Source of the DNA: Carallia brachiata
Taxonomy: Eukaryota; Streptophyta; Magnoliopsida; Malpighiales; Rhizophoraceae
DNA: 64,000 nt
Direction: 5' to 3'
NCBI GenBank assembly: GCA_021464245.1
Contig: JADCRB010000017.1
Coordinates: 345,427-409,426, forward strand
The notes beneath the pieces were generated by a model. It was not told where the DNA came from, ran no database searches, and saw only the letters and a list, made by a program, of their open reading frames with translations. Below, in pieces: positions 24,532 through 38,035 of this stretch. Numbering within the stretch: the stretch's first letter is position 1; every line of letters begins with the position of its first letter. The position numbers and the translations under genes are program-made.

Positions 24532-27500
24532 TCAAAATATATGAACGTCATCATCCACATTTCTTATAATGATGAAAGCAGTAAACACGAGCCTGCAAGT
24601 TAGAATTTGCTATATTAGTACAGGAGACAGAGGAAGAGAGCAAGCAATCAAGCTTTTCACTTGGAAAGCAGACAAATACTATCTTCGGCTCAAATGAGGA
24701 AAAAGATCCTCCCCTTCCTTTCCCACCCACCACCACATCAGCTGCCAACTTAGGCATACTATGCCTCCACAAGATGGATCCTGTAACCAGGCCATATTCA
24801 TGATGACTCCCGCTTGCCACCTCGGACATAAGATTGGAAGTACCAATTTGTAAGACAGTTCAATGATTGCTCTAGTTTTCCACTAATGCTGACATTATGC
24901 ATCTTTCAATACCCCCAATCATCCATCAGGAAAAAAAAAAATGGAGAAGAAGAAAGAAAGACAGAAGAATAGATCAACGATGAAGAACAAAAGGAAAAAT
25001 TAAAATAGAACAACCATGCACGTGCTGCAGCAAACCCATACCATACAACTAACTCGGAATTACGAGAAGATTAACTGACAAGACATCTACTAGAGTATAG
25101 TTCTGCATAAAGTATAGTTCTGACCACACTAATTTCTGCAGCATAGAGTATAGTTCTGAACATTGATATTCATATAAATTCTATATTCTGAAGCATATAA
25201 AATTTCAAGCAGATCTGACAGAAGCCCACACATTAACTCTGATGAATAGCACATTAATCAGCGTATTAAGTGAAAAGCAACAATCAAATATCGCATCGAC
25301 TTTACTCTCCAGTAACAGAACCAAACCACATGCCACAGCTTGAAAAATTTGATTGTGACGTTTATCAACTTAATATATGTAGTTTAGAAACTAACAGAGG
25401 CAAATTACAAGTCGTTTCTAGAAAAAATTTGAATTACTAATGGACAAAAAAGTTTAGCAACATTCCATTTCTTATCAAAAAGTTCCAAGACTACTGGAGC
25501 TGGATTTCTCATTTCATTTTTTTTCCCTTTCCAAAAATGATAATGCAAGACATAAGACCCAGTGCTGCATGAGACCATATGTCAGAATGCAATTGGCAGA
25601 ACAGATGTAGACAAAGATGACTAATTCTTTTCAGTATCCTATGGGTGAAACATTAATAGATGGTAGAAAGACAGGCACTGGGCAGAAAACGGATAAAATT
25701 AAATATCATCGAATAGCATATAAGGGAAATGGTGTCACAGGAGTGCTATACGATATCAGTTTGTACAATTTCAAAAAACAAGAAACAGAGACCCGTGGAA
25801 TGGTAATATGAACAAATGCTAACCTATTTCACAGCTGCAAAACATTTGCATATCCAGACTGGATATCAATGGCAAAGTTTCTATAATTCAAGGAAAGAGG
25901 ATCGGAAGTCTAAATCTTCATAGTAGTCTAGCGATATGATGCCTGCAATCATTCTATTCCAAACAGGACAGACAAACTTGATTAGAGCAAAATCATTTCG
26001 AGATTTTTTTTTTCCAATAAAACAAGCTTATACATTGAGATAAACCACTAGCAATATAAAAATGGTTAATCAGAAAAAGGGAAAATTAAATATTCAGAGG
26101 ACAACAAACCTGATCACAATAACAGCCAAGAAGATCATGTAGAAAGCAACCTTGATCACCCTAAAATTCTTTTCAAAATTAAGACTTCTGAAAACTTCAG
26201 TGACATCAATAAGATGCTGCCGCTTTGTCAACCTGAACATATTACAAAGACAATATTACAGTGGAAATTTAATCAGGGAAGCATAGAAAGCACAAACCAA
26301 ACATGTCACATGATGCCTACTGAACTCTATTTTTCAGTTGCCTACTTTTATAGCAGCGTTGGGAGGTTAATCATAATACAAGTTTTCAAAAGAGCTTAAC
26401 AGTAAAGATTGCCCAACCAAAAGCTGTATAAAACACGAATTTTTTCAAATGCATGCACCATTTCCAGCTATTACGTATCTATGATTAAAAAATATCAATG
26501 TGCAAGTACAAATCACAGTTGGCAATAAATCGTTTCGTAACTTGTCATTGTTTTATGAAATAAAAAAATTAACATTAGCAATTCAAATATTTCGAGAAAC
26601 GTTGCCATCAAAGCAAGTACAATATAATTGACACTTGGCAAGACTATTCGACATATTCAATCGTGATCACTGACAACCAGAACAATAAAGAGAATTTTTG
26701 GACTGGAGCCGAGATTTTCTCATCAAAAATCCGGAAATAAGATCAAGAGAATAATTTGGATAGGAATACAAAAAGGAGAGCTGGCTTTGGGTTTCATTGT
26801 TCCAGGGAGTTGGGGGAAGAGGGATTAAGAAATGGTAGTGCACGCCACAAGTAGTCACCTATGACTTGGGAAAAGCAGAACAGATCGAACCCGCACCACT
26901 TAGAATAAACGCCAAAAGGCAATAGGTTTTGTTACACACTTCCAGTTTAAGTTAACAACTCCATTCACTTAATCCACTAATTGTTTATTGAACAGCAAAA
27001 GTGAGAACCAAAAAAGCCAATTATTAGCAATGATAGTGCAGAATATAAAGATCATGTGTTCATAGGCTGACGCTAGATGTCACAAACAGAAATAAAACCC
27101 AAAACAAAGCAGCATTACCCTTGAAGAAGAACAGGCACATACTAACAGCAATCTTTTTGCACTAATCATTGCAGATTCAGTTACGAACTTTAATATTCCA
27201 CAATCAACTGGAGGTGCTTGCTATCTTTACTCACTTTTACTGTTTTCCCACACATTTAGAAAATTCCTAAACTTGGAAGACTACAACGAGAGTAAGAAAG
27301 AATCAGAAATGCAGGTTTTATAAAAGAGACAATCTTTATGCTTTTGGGTAAACGCATAGGCATGGCATAACAACAAATTAAAGCAACAAACAAAGAAAAA
27401 AAAACAAAAAAAAGGGAACCGGACTTACAGCATGGCATGATAACAAGTAAGCGGAAAAGCAAGGAGGAACATGAGCCAGTGGCCAGTAAAGAGGAAAAGA

Positions 27501-27830
27501 AGGGAGAGAAGGCCTTGCAAAGCGAACTCTGGAAGAACCCAGTTGTTGATAAGAGCCGTAGCGTCGAATGGGTTCACCTGGTCGGCCTCCAAGTCCGTCA
27601 AGGCCAATAGCTACAGCACCCCACCCAAAACATTAAATATAAGAAAAGAAAAAAAAAAAAAAAAAGAAAAGTGGGGGAGAAAGAGAAAGAGGTGAATTAA
27701 AATGGTGGGGTTTAAAGAGAGGGAGGGAAGGAAGGAAGGAAATGGCAAACCCCACCTCGTAAAAGAGGATGGCGAGGAGGCCAAGTTGCATAAGCACACA
27801 AAGGAACCAGAAACCCAAATACCATACCAT
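24532..27830 (-). CDS. Cornichon family ER cargo receptor (CNIH-like)
   Basis: Four exons join to encode 146 residues: 27830-27756, 27610-27429, 26232-26110 and 24592-24532. All introns are GT/AG, the larger ones 1.2 and 1.5 kb. Cornichon proteins are multi-spanning ER membrane receptors that load membrane cargo such as ion channels and transporters into COPII vesicles. Helix 1 is at about residues 4-24 (LGFWFLCVLMQLGLLAILFY). The hallmark cytosolic stretch TDLEADQVNPFDA follows at about 30-42, then two hydrophobic segments (about 50-85, with PEFALQGLLSLLFLFTGHW). A loop KRQHLIDVTEVFRSL is at about 89-103, and a last hydrophobic segment is at about 112-134. Length and layout match plant homologues. 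The last exon is short (61 bases), and its acidic ending VDDDVHIF is the least certain part of the model. This gene has no counterpart that I recall in the Arabidopsis block shared by its neighbours. Confidence 0.9.
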
Positions 27831-28130
27831 TCTTTGTTCTATTCTATTTTAGTACCAAAAAAAACAAAAACAAACATAGAGACATAGGGAGGGGGAGAAG
27901 GAGTGGATTTTGGAGAGAGTGTAATGGGGAGTGGAGACAGTGAACTCTCTGCGAAATGTGGAGGGAAAAAAAAGGGATCCACCTCACCACCACCACCACC
28001 ACCACCACCCCACGGCACACTAGAAAATGCCTCCGCGTGGGATCCAATGGGCAGAACCTTTCAAGCGGAGCGCACTTCAAAATGAATCTTGCACAGTCCG
28101 CAATCCGCAAATAAAGTCACTCCTGCGGGC
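27831..28130 (-). promoter_or_regulatory. Likely 5' UTR and proximal promoter of the cornichon gene
   Basis: The upstream region carries a (CCA)n run on the plus strand at about 27985-28010 (TGG repeats on the gene's strand) and purine/pyrimidine-biased DNA typical of plant 5' UTRs. No TATA box was fixed. Confidence 0.4.
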
Positions 28131-31100
28131 CGCTCTCTGAAGGGTTTTATTTTCTGTAAAAATGCAAAAAATAAAAATAAAATTAATGAACTCCAAAATT
28201 GACACACAATTTTATAAAATTATTGGATAAAAAACATGTTATTATAAATATTTAGATATTATATTTTATATCTAATGTATAATATTTTTGTATCTAAATA
28301 AATTCACAAAATTGTATATTTGTACGGTCAAACACTTTCTATACAAAAAATTTCATAGGGTTCAAGTGTTGGTTATCCAAATTGTCATAAAATTGGTGAA
28401 TAAGGTAAGCAAAGGGAGAGTGAAGAGTATAGAACTACAGAGGTAATGCAAAGGAGAAAAGGAAATATTTTGTGCTTAAATAGGAAAGGGGAATAAAATT
28501 TTAAAATTTTTTCTTGAAAAAACTTTTTTCCTCCCAAATGGAGGAAAGGGGGTTTCGTTTTTTTTTTTTTTTTAAATTTTTGTCGAACCTGTCGGTGTTT
28601 TGTGATTAATGTTGGTTGTAGTTTGATTTCAGACCCTTAATCCTTAACGTTTAGCAAATAGTGTTAGCTGAGAAGAACCCTTTTTCTGTAACAACTTTCT
28701 CAAATTGATTAATGGTTTGTGAATGTTTTCTGGGCATCATTCTCTTTTTGTACTCTCAACTATTATTGATTGCCAATTCTTTCGCCTCTATAAAAGTAGT
28801 AAAGTTCAGCTGTATTATTTTGTTTGATGAAAAATGGTTTTTAGCACAGCTCCTGAAGCTTATGTTTACAAGATAAATTCGTAACATTTAGCGGGGATTT
28901 TCTTGTCAGTTGCACAACCTTATTATAATCCAATAGTTTGTAATGCTAATGAAACTGACGTGTGCCGGACTTCCCGTCTGTAAATTAATTTTGTGGGGTT
29001 TTCGTCTTTCTTAATTATGTATTTTATGAAGGCTTTTATTAAATCCTTAAAGCAATGACCTTTTCCAATATAAAGGAAGCTAATGACATTTTTCTATATA
29101 AAGGAGGGAAAAAAGGTAGAATGATATTTCTATAAAGTTTTTCAGATCAAAATATCTAGTTTTTTGTGGTTGAGACGTGAGATGATTATGGTCTCTGAGT
29201 TGGACTTTGGATTAGTGGAGAAGGGGTTGGGGTGATAATGACAGAATGTAAACCAGAAAATTTGCATTCATTAGTTTGGGATGGTCGTAGGTTATATAAG
29301 CGGGGGACAGATGTGGAGTCTAATTCAGCAGAAACTATCTTCCTGTCAGCCTTTGGTCGCATCATCAGGTGGTTATGTCTGATGCCAAAATTGTTTGTCG
29401 CAAAGAGGTTACTCTAAGAGAATACAACTTAAACATGTTAAGATGAGTGTATCAGCAATACTCTTCTACTCGGCCTATTGATTGGATGAATCCTACATGA
29501 AGAAGAATGACCCATCTAATTTTCAACTTGTTTCCTAGGGATATATGAATTGCAAAATTCAAGAGATGGGAGATATAATCCCCTAATTCTTTGTTATATT
29601 TATCATATATGTTCTTGTGAGAATTGAAAAACTTCGGTATGGATGAAGGCTTTTTGTGTGTGCTTGCTACCAAAGCTAATATTTATGTTTTAGGCTCCTT
29701 TTATGTTCTTTTGACCCACATCTGTCCACTTAATTCTTATCAAATTGCTAATGAGATACCTGTAAGTGTGTAACTGGATGGCTACTTAAAATGGTACGTG
29801 TTCCGGTGTCTCAGGCTCTCAGCATATGCCCGAATGACAGTCTCTTCGCCTACTTACGCATGTGCAAAGAATGTTGTTCCCCTGGGCGGCCATGTTCAAA
29901 ACAGAGCCAGCACTATCTCAAAATATTGGTAATTGTAGGACAATCCACTTCGTGTTGCATAAATTTGTATCCCGCAGAATATGGGGCAAATTATGCTTCC
30001 CTGTTTGCCACAAAAGACATGATCTTGCCCATCAGTTTTTAGTTCTAGTGTATTATAGAGAAGCTGTACTAGATCAGGCCTGTCCAGGCAAAGCAGTAAT
30101 TTGTGGCCACCAAATCTTAGAGGTCTAGTTAGTGCTCAAGGCCCTTTGAAGAAACACTTAAATGTTTCATTGGCCTGCCAAAGTACAAATATGAGACTTT
30201 AAGTTTCAGTACCAATTTGAGGATTGCTTTCCAAAATTTTGGGTAACATGAGAAGTGAGAACTCTATCTTGGTCATGAGGACGTGCCTATATTGGCTTAA
30301 TATTCGGTCTCCTGGTTTGTTATTCTGTGTACTGAGCCAACACATGCAGAGGCAGCTACAAAGAAGGAGGACAATGAAGATGATTCTATCCTTGGTCAGC
30401 ATCTTTCTTATTTACATACATTCCTCATTTCATTTACATTTTACTACTACATCAAACCTCCATACGAGTTATATGTGTTTAATGTTCCGTCTCCCGTGAT
30501 GTACAGGAATACCATGAGATGGTAGATGTTTAATTCGCCCTGTGGTTCGTGGGGCTTGTTTAATGGCTGGAAAACCCGCTCCAAGTGAAAAAATTCAGAA
30601 TGGTAAAATTTAGTTCCACAATCGCTTCATTTTGTTACTTTCTTATGATCAGTGTGCATTGTGATTGGGAACCATTGATATCAGTTTACTAATCATGTCT
30701 ATATATCCTGCACCATAGTCAATGTATAACGAAAATGGAGAGGCCTTTGATTGTTGTTAGTCAATTGTGAATAGTCATTTTTCAAGATGCTGCGTACAAT
30801 TTTTGGTGTAAAAATGTTAAGTCACAGGGTTATTATGGCAGTTTTTGGTGCTTTGTAGTCATCCAACCTTATCGCTTTCTCTGCATCTTTCCAGGAAGAC
30901 ATAATCTTGGGTAATTTGTATCATCCAACTATTTTCCTTGACAAATTTTTCGAGCAAGGCATACAAAATGAAGCTCATGAGAAGCATTGTAATTTCTTAA
31001 CCTTTCTTGTGCTTAACAGCTCACAATCCCAACAGGTTTGTAGCAGGTGACTTTGGCACCTAATGTCTCAAAAATAAGGAGGCCACATATACGGGGTGGG

Positions 31101-34100
31101 AAGCTTGAATTGTTCGTGGTTTCACAGGTTAACAAGTAAACCCCTCTCTCTCTCCGTCTCTCTCTCTCTGCATGCGTGCTACCCAGGGGATGATGGGATT
31201 TCCAGTTTATATGCATATCATCGGCTGGAATTTTGTTTTGGAACAAGAATTTTTGTGCATGCTATTGGTCAATGTGAATTTTAAGGTTCTCTTTTCTTTT
31301 GCCTTTCTGTAATTTTTTTTGGAGGAAATGTTTGTATACTGGTTTTTCGGTTGTTTTGAATGAAACAATAGTAATAGTTTTACAACAAAATTGATAGCAA
31401 TTGTAGTTAAAAAATAACAACTTTTAATTTTTGTTGTAAAAACTATCAATTATGTTGTAAAAACAATCAATTTTATTGCATTCACGATATAACATGAAAA
31501 GGTGCTCAATTCTGCAATATGCATGATGCAGGAGGCCAATAAGCGTTTAGATGTCTGATGAGAATGCTGGTGCTGGCCTGATATCCGTTGCTGAATATGG
31601 GCCAGAACATGGCAAGCAAAAAAACCCCATTAGAGTTCTCTATCATGGTTTTGGTCATTATGACGCATTGAGATTAAATCACAGCTCTAAAATCACTTTT
31701 TGACTGATTACTTCATGCAAGAATGATATAAATTTGACATTTACGCAGAACTTCAAAAAATTGTACACTGCTCTTAAACCATAAATTTTGGCACAATTAT
31801 ATATTTAAGCCTATCATTTTTTAAGTGTATCTTTCGCATGCGAGATTCATGATATACAATATACAATCAGAACAACCAAAAAAATTTTGCTATATAGGAC
31901 TTGGTCTAGAGAACACGTCAAATATTTCATGATTTCTTTGACCCAAACAGCTAGCGTATACAATGGTTTGTAATTGTATGGAATAACATTTTCATTGCAA
32001 AATTTCCAGAGAGATTTGTTTTTTGTTCTAAGATTTTTCTTCTTGTAGGACAACCATCTCCCAGACTCCCATCCATTTGAAAGGAAAAATGTACTAATTT
32101 CTAATTCGTTACAATGGAACCAAGTATTTAAAAAAAAAAATATTTCTAATTTTTCATTTGAGGAGAAAAGGCCCTAAAGGGTGGGCCAAGAGCTTAATTG
32201 GGCAGGGCACGGGGCACATCATCTGCAAAAACATAAGAAAAGTAATAAAAAAATAATATAAATAGTTGAATTGTTAGGTTCATAAAAATAAATAAATAAA
32301 TAAATTATCAGATTTTATTGAATAAAATTGTATTTTAATTTTAACTTAAATATAATGAGACCGTCTTCCTCAAAGCATAATTTATTAGCCATCCACAACA
32401 AAAAAAACCTTTTGGCCCCAGCCTGTGAAGAAAAAGATAATGTCTGAATCCCCTAAAAATGGAAAGAAATATCATGACACACGCTCAAAGCAAAACAAGT
32501 AAACAACAAGAGATTCCAATTAAACACACGGTTGTTTTGCTTTTACATGACAATGACATTGGCTTTTGTGTTCTTCTTGGGCCCTTACGTCGCTCTAACT
32601 CAACTCCCTTTAACCAAAAAAACCAGCAAAAGTTGATGAGCATACAATAGTGTAAACGCTGATCATATTATGTTAGCGCAAAAATAAGTTTTTGAATTTT
32701 TCTTTTTTAAAATCAAGATTTAGGATAATATTAATTATACTTAGGAGTTATTTTAAAAAAATAAAAAGAAATTAGAGCATTAAGATAGTGTGTACTCGAT
32801 TCATACCTTAACCCTTAAAAGGACGACTTTACTTTTTATGATTTTATCAAACACGCGTAGAGAGATGGAGAAGGGAGGAGCGAGAGCTATGAAAGTAAGC
32901 AAATAGAATCTCACTTGTTTTTGTTTTTTTCTACACAATTTTTAGTATTCGTTAAAAGATTTATTAGACTGTAAATTATATAGTGATTATTACTTATCGT
33001 ATTACTATAAATTTTATATTTTCTTTCTCAAAATTAAAATTTTAAAATAAAATTTAAAATTTTTAAAAGCTGGAGATGCCACCCCCTACTTCGATGGGGG
33101 GCCTTAAATGTGAAAGCAAAGCATCGTGTCTCGCCAACCACCATTTTCCTTTTTTGGCTTCATTGACTAACTTTATTAGTTTACTATTTTACACTCTTCT
33201 TTTTGCTTTGCTTTTATTATCACTGTCACAAGCTCCATGGGTAAGTAAAGTGGCTATCACAAGAACATGCCGGGGTTACAAGTTAATTAATATTTTAATA
33301 CTATTCGATAACAGTTTAGGCAAATATTAGTCGCGTAAACCCCCTTCGATTAGTAGGCTATCATTTCTTTTATAGACAAAAAAAAAAAAAAAAATTATTT
33401 GCATAAACATATTCATTAACATAAGAGCATTATCATGCAGTAATACATAGAGTGCAATATAATAGAAATAAGAGGATGGTAATATAATTTTTTATATTTA
33501 ATTTCATTTATTTGTGGGAGCAGATAAGATTTGATTAGTTCGTATTTTTTTGTTCCTACCATGTTGTCCATAAGTGTTGTTATTTAAATTTTCTTTTAAA
33601 AAAAGAAAGAAAGAAAGAGGTATCTTAAGGCGATTGCCTTGTGGCTCTATTAAGTGTTAATCAACCCACATTCTGATGGTAAGAAGAAAGAACAGAGTTA
33701 CTAGAATTTGTATCCTAACTAGTTATACCAGACGCATTTTTTTTTAGTACAAATTACACCAGACACATGTTATAATCTTTCTTTACCTAATTAGACCTCG
33801 AATAGATATAAAATGCATCATATTCAGCCAAATCAAATTAATTTCAAAATTACCAGTACATTTCCCATGCATCATAATGAAAAGTAATAGTGATGGTAAA
33901 TATTACAATAATTCTATACTAAAAAAATAAAATTAGAAAGAAAAAAAATATTCGAATCATAAAAAAAAATAGAGAATTTGCTCCTGCTGCGTAGCCAATT
34001 TATCTTTTATTCTTTATCGGAAGAATCATTTTGTTCAAAGTTTTATGCTTAACTCACTAGAGAATAATTTGATGCCCGACAAAATAGAATTTGAGATATA

Positions 34101-34416
34101 CAACGTAACAACAACTTGGTAGTGACAAAATAATACAAGTTATTAAATAATTAAATTAAAAAAATAAATTATTTGATACTCTTTAATAAATTACATGACC
34201 ATTTGTTACTTCTAAAAATTAAATTGTATAATGAAATTCATAAAATTTTAACTTACTTTCTTTCGTCTTTCCCCCTCTTTGTCAATATAATGATAATAAA
34301 AATGGAAACATGAGTTTGTTCCCAAAAAAAAAAAAAAGGACGCATGAGTGCAAACTGCAACGAAACTCAAGTACAGTCTGCACCTGTATGGATGGCAACT
34401 TGGTGAATACTTACAC
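28131..34416. other. Long intergenic region, no gene resolved
   Basis: From 28600 to 31700 base composition is less AT-rich and resembles transcribed noncoding DNA, but no exon chain or conserved motif could be assembled. Small features include an AT-rich inverted repeat at about 28203-28318 and a CT run at about 31141-31171. A family D-like AT-rich repeat lies at about 31370-31490. From 32100 on it is AT-rich spacer. Confidence 0.35.
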
Positions 34417-34652
34417 TATGTTTGGGTATTTTCAATGAAAAAAGAAAGGAAAATAGATGAAAAATAATTATTTATTTATTTTTTTATTCATTTTTTATCA
34501 ATTCAATTAACTAACTTTTATTTTTTCTCTTAGAAATTACTATTTATTTTCTTTTTCACAATTTTTTAATTATTACTTTTTATCAATTATAATATTATTA
34601 TTATTATACTATTTTTTATTTATTTTTTATTTAATTTCTTAGTATCCAATCA
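34417..34652. mobile_element. MITE-like element, TGTTTGG family, copy 4
   Basis: The left end reads TATGTTTGGGTATTTTC and the right end TTTCTTAGTATCCAATCA, an imperfect inverted pair. The interior shares TTATCAATTATAATATTATT and ATTACTATTTATTTTCTTT with other copies in this window. Confidence 0.5.
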
Positions 34653-36654
34653 CACCGCCGTTAGAGAAGCAATGGCAGCAATAGAATAAAAAGACGGCGG
34701 CCTGCGCTGGCGGTGGCCGTTCTATTCCCTCCTCATCTATTTCAAAGACGAAAACGCGAAAGGGACGGATGAGAACCGGATGCGGCCCATGAATTCTATT
34801 GAATCCGATGCTCTCTAAACCGAAGTTTAACAAATTAGCTATATTTCAATCGAAACTTTAATCGTTTAAAAAACTAACAGTATCGTGTTCAAGTGTTAGT
34901 TAGAATCAATTAATTAAAAAAAAAATCAAAGTGTAATGAGTCGAGCCGTTTTGATTGTCCCTTATTTTCTTCACTTTTTAGGGTTTTTCTTGCCTTGCTT
35001 GACTTGTATTGTATTGTATAATACACAATTGTTACAACATGATACAACTCAATAATAATGATAATATGCCTTTGAGATATACGACAGTTTTTTAGAAAAT
35101 AAAATTTTCATTTTAGTACATTTCTCCGAAGTAATTTTTTAATGTCTTTTAAATGATAAAAAATGATTTATGTATAACTATTGCGATTACATTTTTTGCC
35201 CGAGTAAGCATGATTTCAATTGCTTTTATGCGTGTATAATTTGTTAGTGACACCAATGATAATTGCATTGTTCATTAATTAGCCAATTACTTGGTTATAC
35301 ATCTACTCTTTATTGTAATTTAATTATAACAAGTTTTTAGTTTAAATTTAACATCTAAATCCTTTAAATGCAAAGTAATATATATAAATCATTAACGCGA
35401 TATAAAACATAATCTTATATAAGTGACTTTGTAGTTATAACTTTGTATTTCAAGAACTATCAATCATGTTATCTAGCGATAAAACAAGTGTACTCGTAGT
35501 CTCAATAGCCAATCTTATTAAGAATTTTTTTTTTAAAGTATTCATACTCTCCTCTTGAGTACAGAAAAGAATTACTTAGCCCTTTCAGAGCAAATGTCAC
35601 AGTGCCTAATAGATTAGTTGTTACCAGAATACATTTGCTTTAATTTATCAACATGTAATGAAGCATGATGAAATGTAACAAAATTGATTAGAATTTCTAT
35701 CAAATCGATTCACTTACCAAACGCAGCCCCTAAAGTGAGGACCGAATAGTTTTAAGCTTTGATTCCCAGTCACTGTCCATTTGGTACATTCCTACATGGA
35801 ATGGAATAGTGCGGTTTCTGTCTATTCGCATTGAATCATATGATGCTGTCTCGTTTTTTCCCCTTCCCTTCTCATGGCATGTTAAAGAATAAGCATTAAG
35901 CATAAGATTTATTAATTGGTATAACAAGAAAAAAATAAAAAAACAGATAGAAAACACGCTATTAAGATAAAAATGGATTTGTCTCATGCTTTTAATACAA
36001 TTAATTGAGACACTTTTTAAAAATTTTTTGGTCCTATATTTTAGTTTTATTAACTTTATTATCATATTCTAAACTTTCAATCTTCCTTACAATTAAAAGT
36101 AAAAAAAGTTTCACAATATGAATTATTTTGACAAATTTTTTAGGCACGCATTTGGTAAAAAAACCCGCGTTCATACAATATGCTCAAAAACAAGTTTAAT
36201 TATAACACAATTACATTTTAAAAGATTTTAGGTGAGTTAAAATAATTCAATTTTAAATTTGAGTAAAAATAATAATTAAATAAATTTAAATAGTATAAGA
36301 TTATACGTCATATTGATAAAAAGTGTGAATAAAAATATTAAACACCTGCAAATCTATCTCATGCAAATCAATTATCAATAGGAATGAATGCCAAGAATGC
36401 CACATTTACAATTTATAGTTTTCAAATGGGGAAACATGTCTGAAAAATAATATGCTGTCTTTGCTATAGATAGGCTCTCTGTTGGTCTTTTGCAGTGACA
36501 GAATATATTGTTCAATTTCATTTTTCTGAATTTTTTTTAATGATGACGACTTTTTGATATTGACCACTGATGTCAATTATTTACAGTTTATATTCTTCTC
36601 ATCCTGGCATCTACCAAAGTTCTTTGTATGGTATTGAGTCTCCAACGTGATGTC
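34653..36654. other. Intergenic, no feature resolved
   Basis: A small GC-richer patch at 34655-34800 has no recognisable coding content. The rest is AT-rich spacer. Confidence 0.4.
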
Positions 36655-37026
36655 AATATTTTTAATTTTTAATTTTTAATTTTTTTTATATTTAAATCTT
36701 AAATTTTTTTAATATTTTATTTAAATTCTAAATTTTTTAATTTTTTTATTAAATTAGTCCCTTTATTTATTAAAAGTAATCAATCTATTAAAAAATAATT
36801 TTAACTTTATAAAAAATTATTTTAAAAAATATTAAATATATGAATTGAATATCTTTTTTATTAAAAATATATATGTTACTTATTTAATTCGTATATTTGT
36901 TGATTAAAAAAATATTTAATGTACATATTTTGTTAATAAAAAAATATTTAATTCATATATTTTATATTAAAAAAAATTTAAAATTTAAATATAAAAAAAA
37001 TTTAAAAATTAAAAATTAAAAATATT
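36655..37026. mobile_element. AT-rich inverted-repeat element (MITE-like), family E
   Basis: The left end AATATTTTTAATTTTTAATT and the right end (AATTAAAAATTAAAAATATT) are exact complements, and pairing continues inward with few mismatches for about 45 bases. The inside is nearly pure A+T. Low complexity makes some chance pairing possible, but the arm length is convincing. Confidence 0.55.
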
Positions 37027-37479
37027 AATATTCTAATCTCTGTCGATTAGCAATTTCCTTATTCTGACGGAGGAAATTTTGGTAAACAACAAGGGCATTT
37101 TGGTAAAGCAAAGAAAAAGACAAACTAAAATGGTGGTGAGATTGCTCCTTCTGTACTCCTAGATTGGGCTGCATAATTTTCCAGTTTTGCACCCAAAAAC
37201 AGAGAAGAAAAATACAATAAAAAAAATTTATTTTTCCTTCTGAGCTCTATTATGCAAACATGTTAAGATAGATATATAAAAAGAACATAATTAATTAAAT
37301 AATATTTAATAATTTATTTATTTTTTTAAAATTTAATATATTTTTTTAAAATTTAATAATCTAAATATTTGTATATTAACCAAGATGTCCACTTCACTGC
37401 GGGTAAATAAAATGGCCGTTTCCGACCCTTGCCCTTTTTTATTTCTCTCTGTTTCCTTGCCAGCGAGCGATCAACAAAC

Positions 37480-38035
37480 AAGCCCCCCCTCTCTCTCTCT
37501 CTCTTCTCTCTCTCAACTTTATCTTACAAGCTGAAGATCTTCCTTGCTTTCGGTGCTTTGGAAAAGCAAATCTGAGGCTCATACTGTACTTTGGTTGCAG
37601 TAAATCATCTTCCTTTCAATCTCTTCAAATCCTAATCATAATTTCAAAATCTTTTGATATTGCTTTTTATTAATGGTTTGGAGATGGACAATCCTCTAGC
37701 TGGGGTTTGGATTTCTCTTTATTCTCTAAACTGCATATGCCTTGCTGCTGACCCTTCAAAAGGCCTTACACTTTTTTCCCCTCGGTTGCTTCCTCTTCAA
37801 GATCTTATCTTTGCTCTGCTTACAAAATAAGCTGGAAAAGATTTTCTCCAGAAAGTGACAGAAAATATATTCCCGGAATCTTTTTCATGAATTTAATTGG
37901 GGGGGGCGGGGTTTTAAGGAGTGTGGAATGGTTATCTGGTATCAAATCTCGTAACTTGAGCCTACAGTAAAGAATAGAGGAGCAAAAGAGAGAAAGCCGG
38001 TGCAACAGAGCTGAAACAGAGAAATTGTTGGCCTT
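37480..38035 (+). promoter_or_regulatory. Probable 5' UTR of the bHLH130-type gene, with upstream ORFs
   Basis: A CT-repeat at about 37488-37515, typical of plant transcript starts, is followed by about 500 bases of leader-like sequence. It contains a short upstream ORF of 8 codons at 37673 and a 48-codon upstream ORF at 37684-37830 (MDNPLAGVWISL at its start). If the leader is unspliced these would precede the main start and could reduce translation. No transcript data are available to confirm the leader. Confidence 0.45.

Noticed and set aside
28600..31700. Possible multi-exon gene in less AT-rich DNA
   Set aside because: No set of exons with matching phases and a recognisable product could be assembled; at most it may be noncoding transcription.
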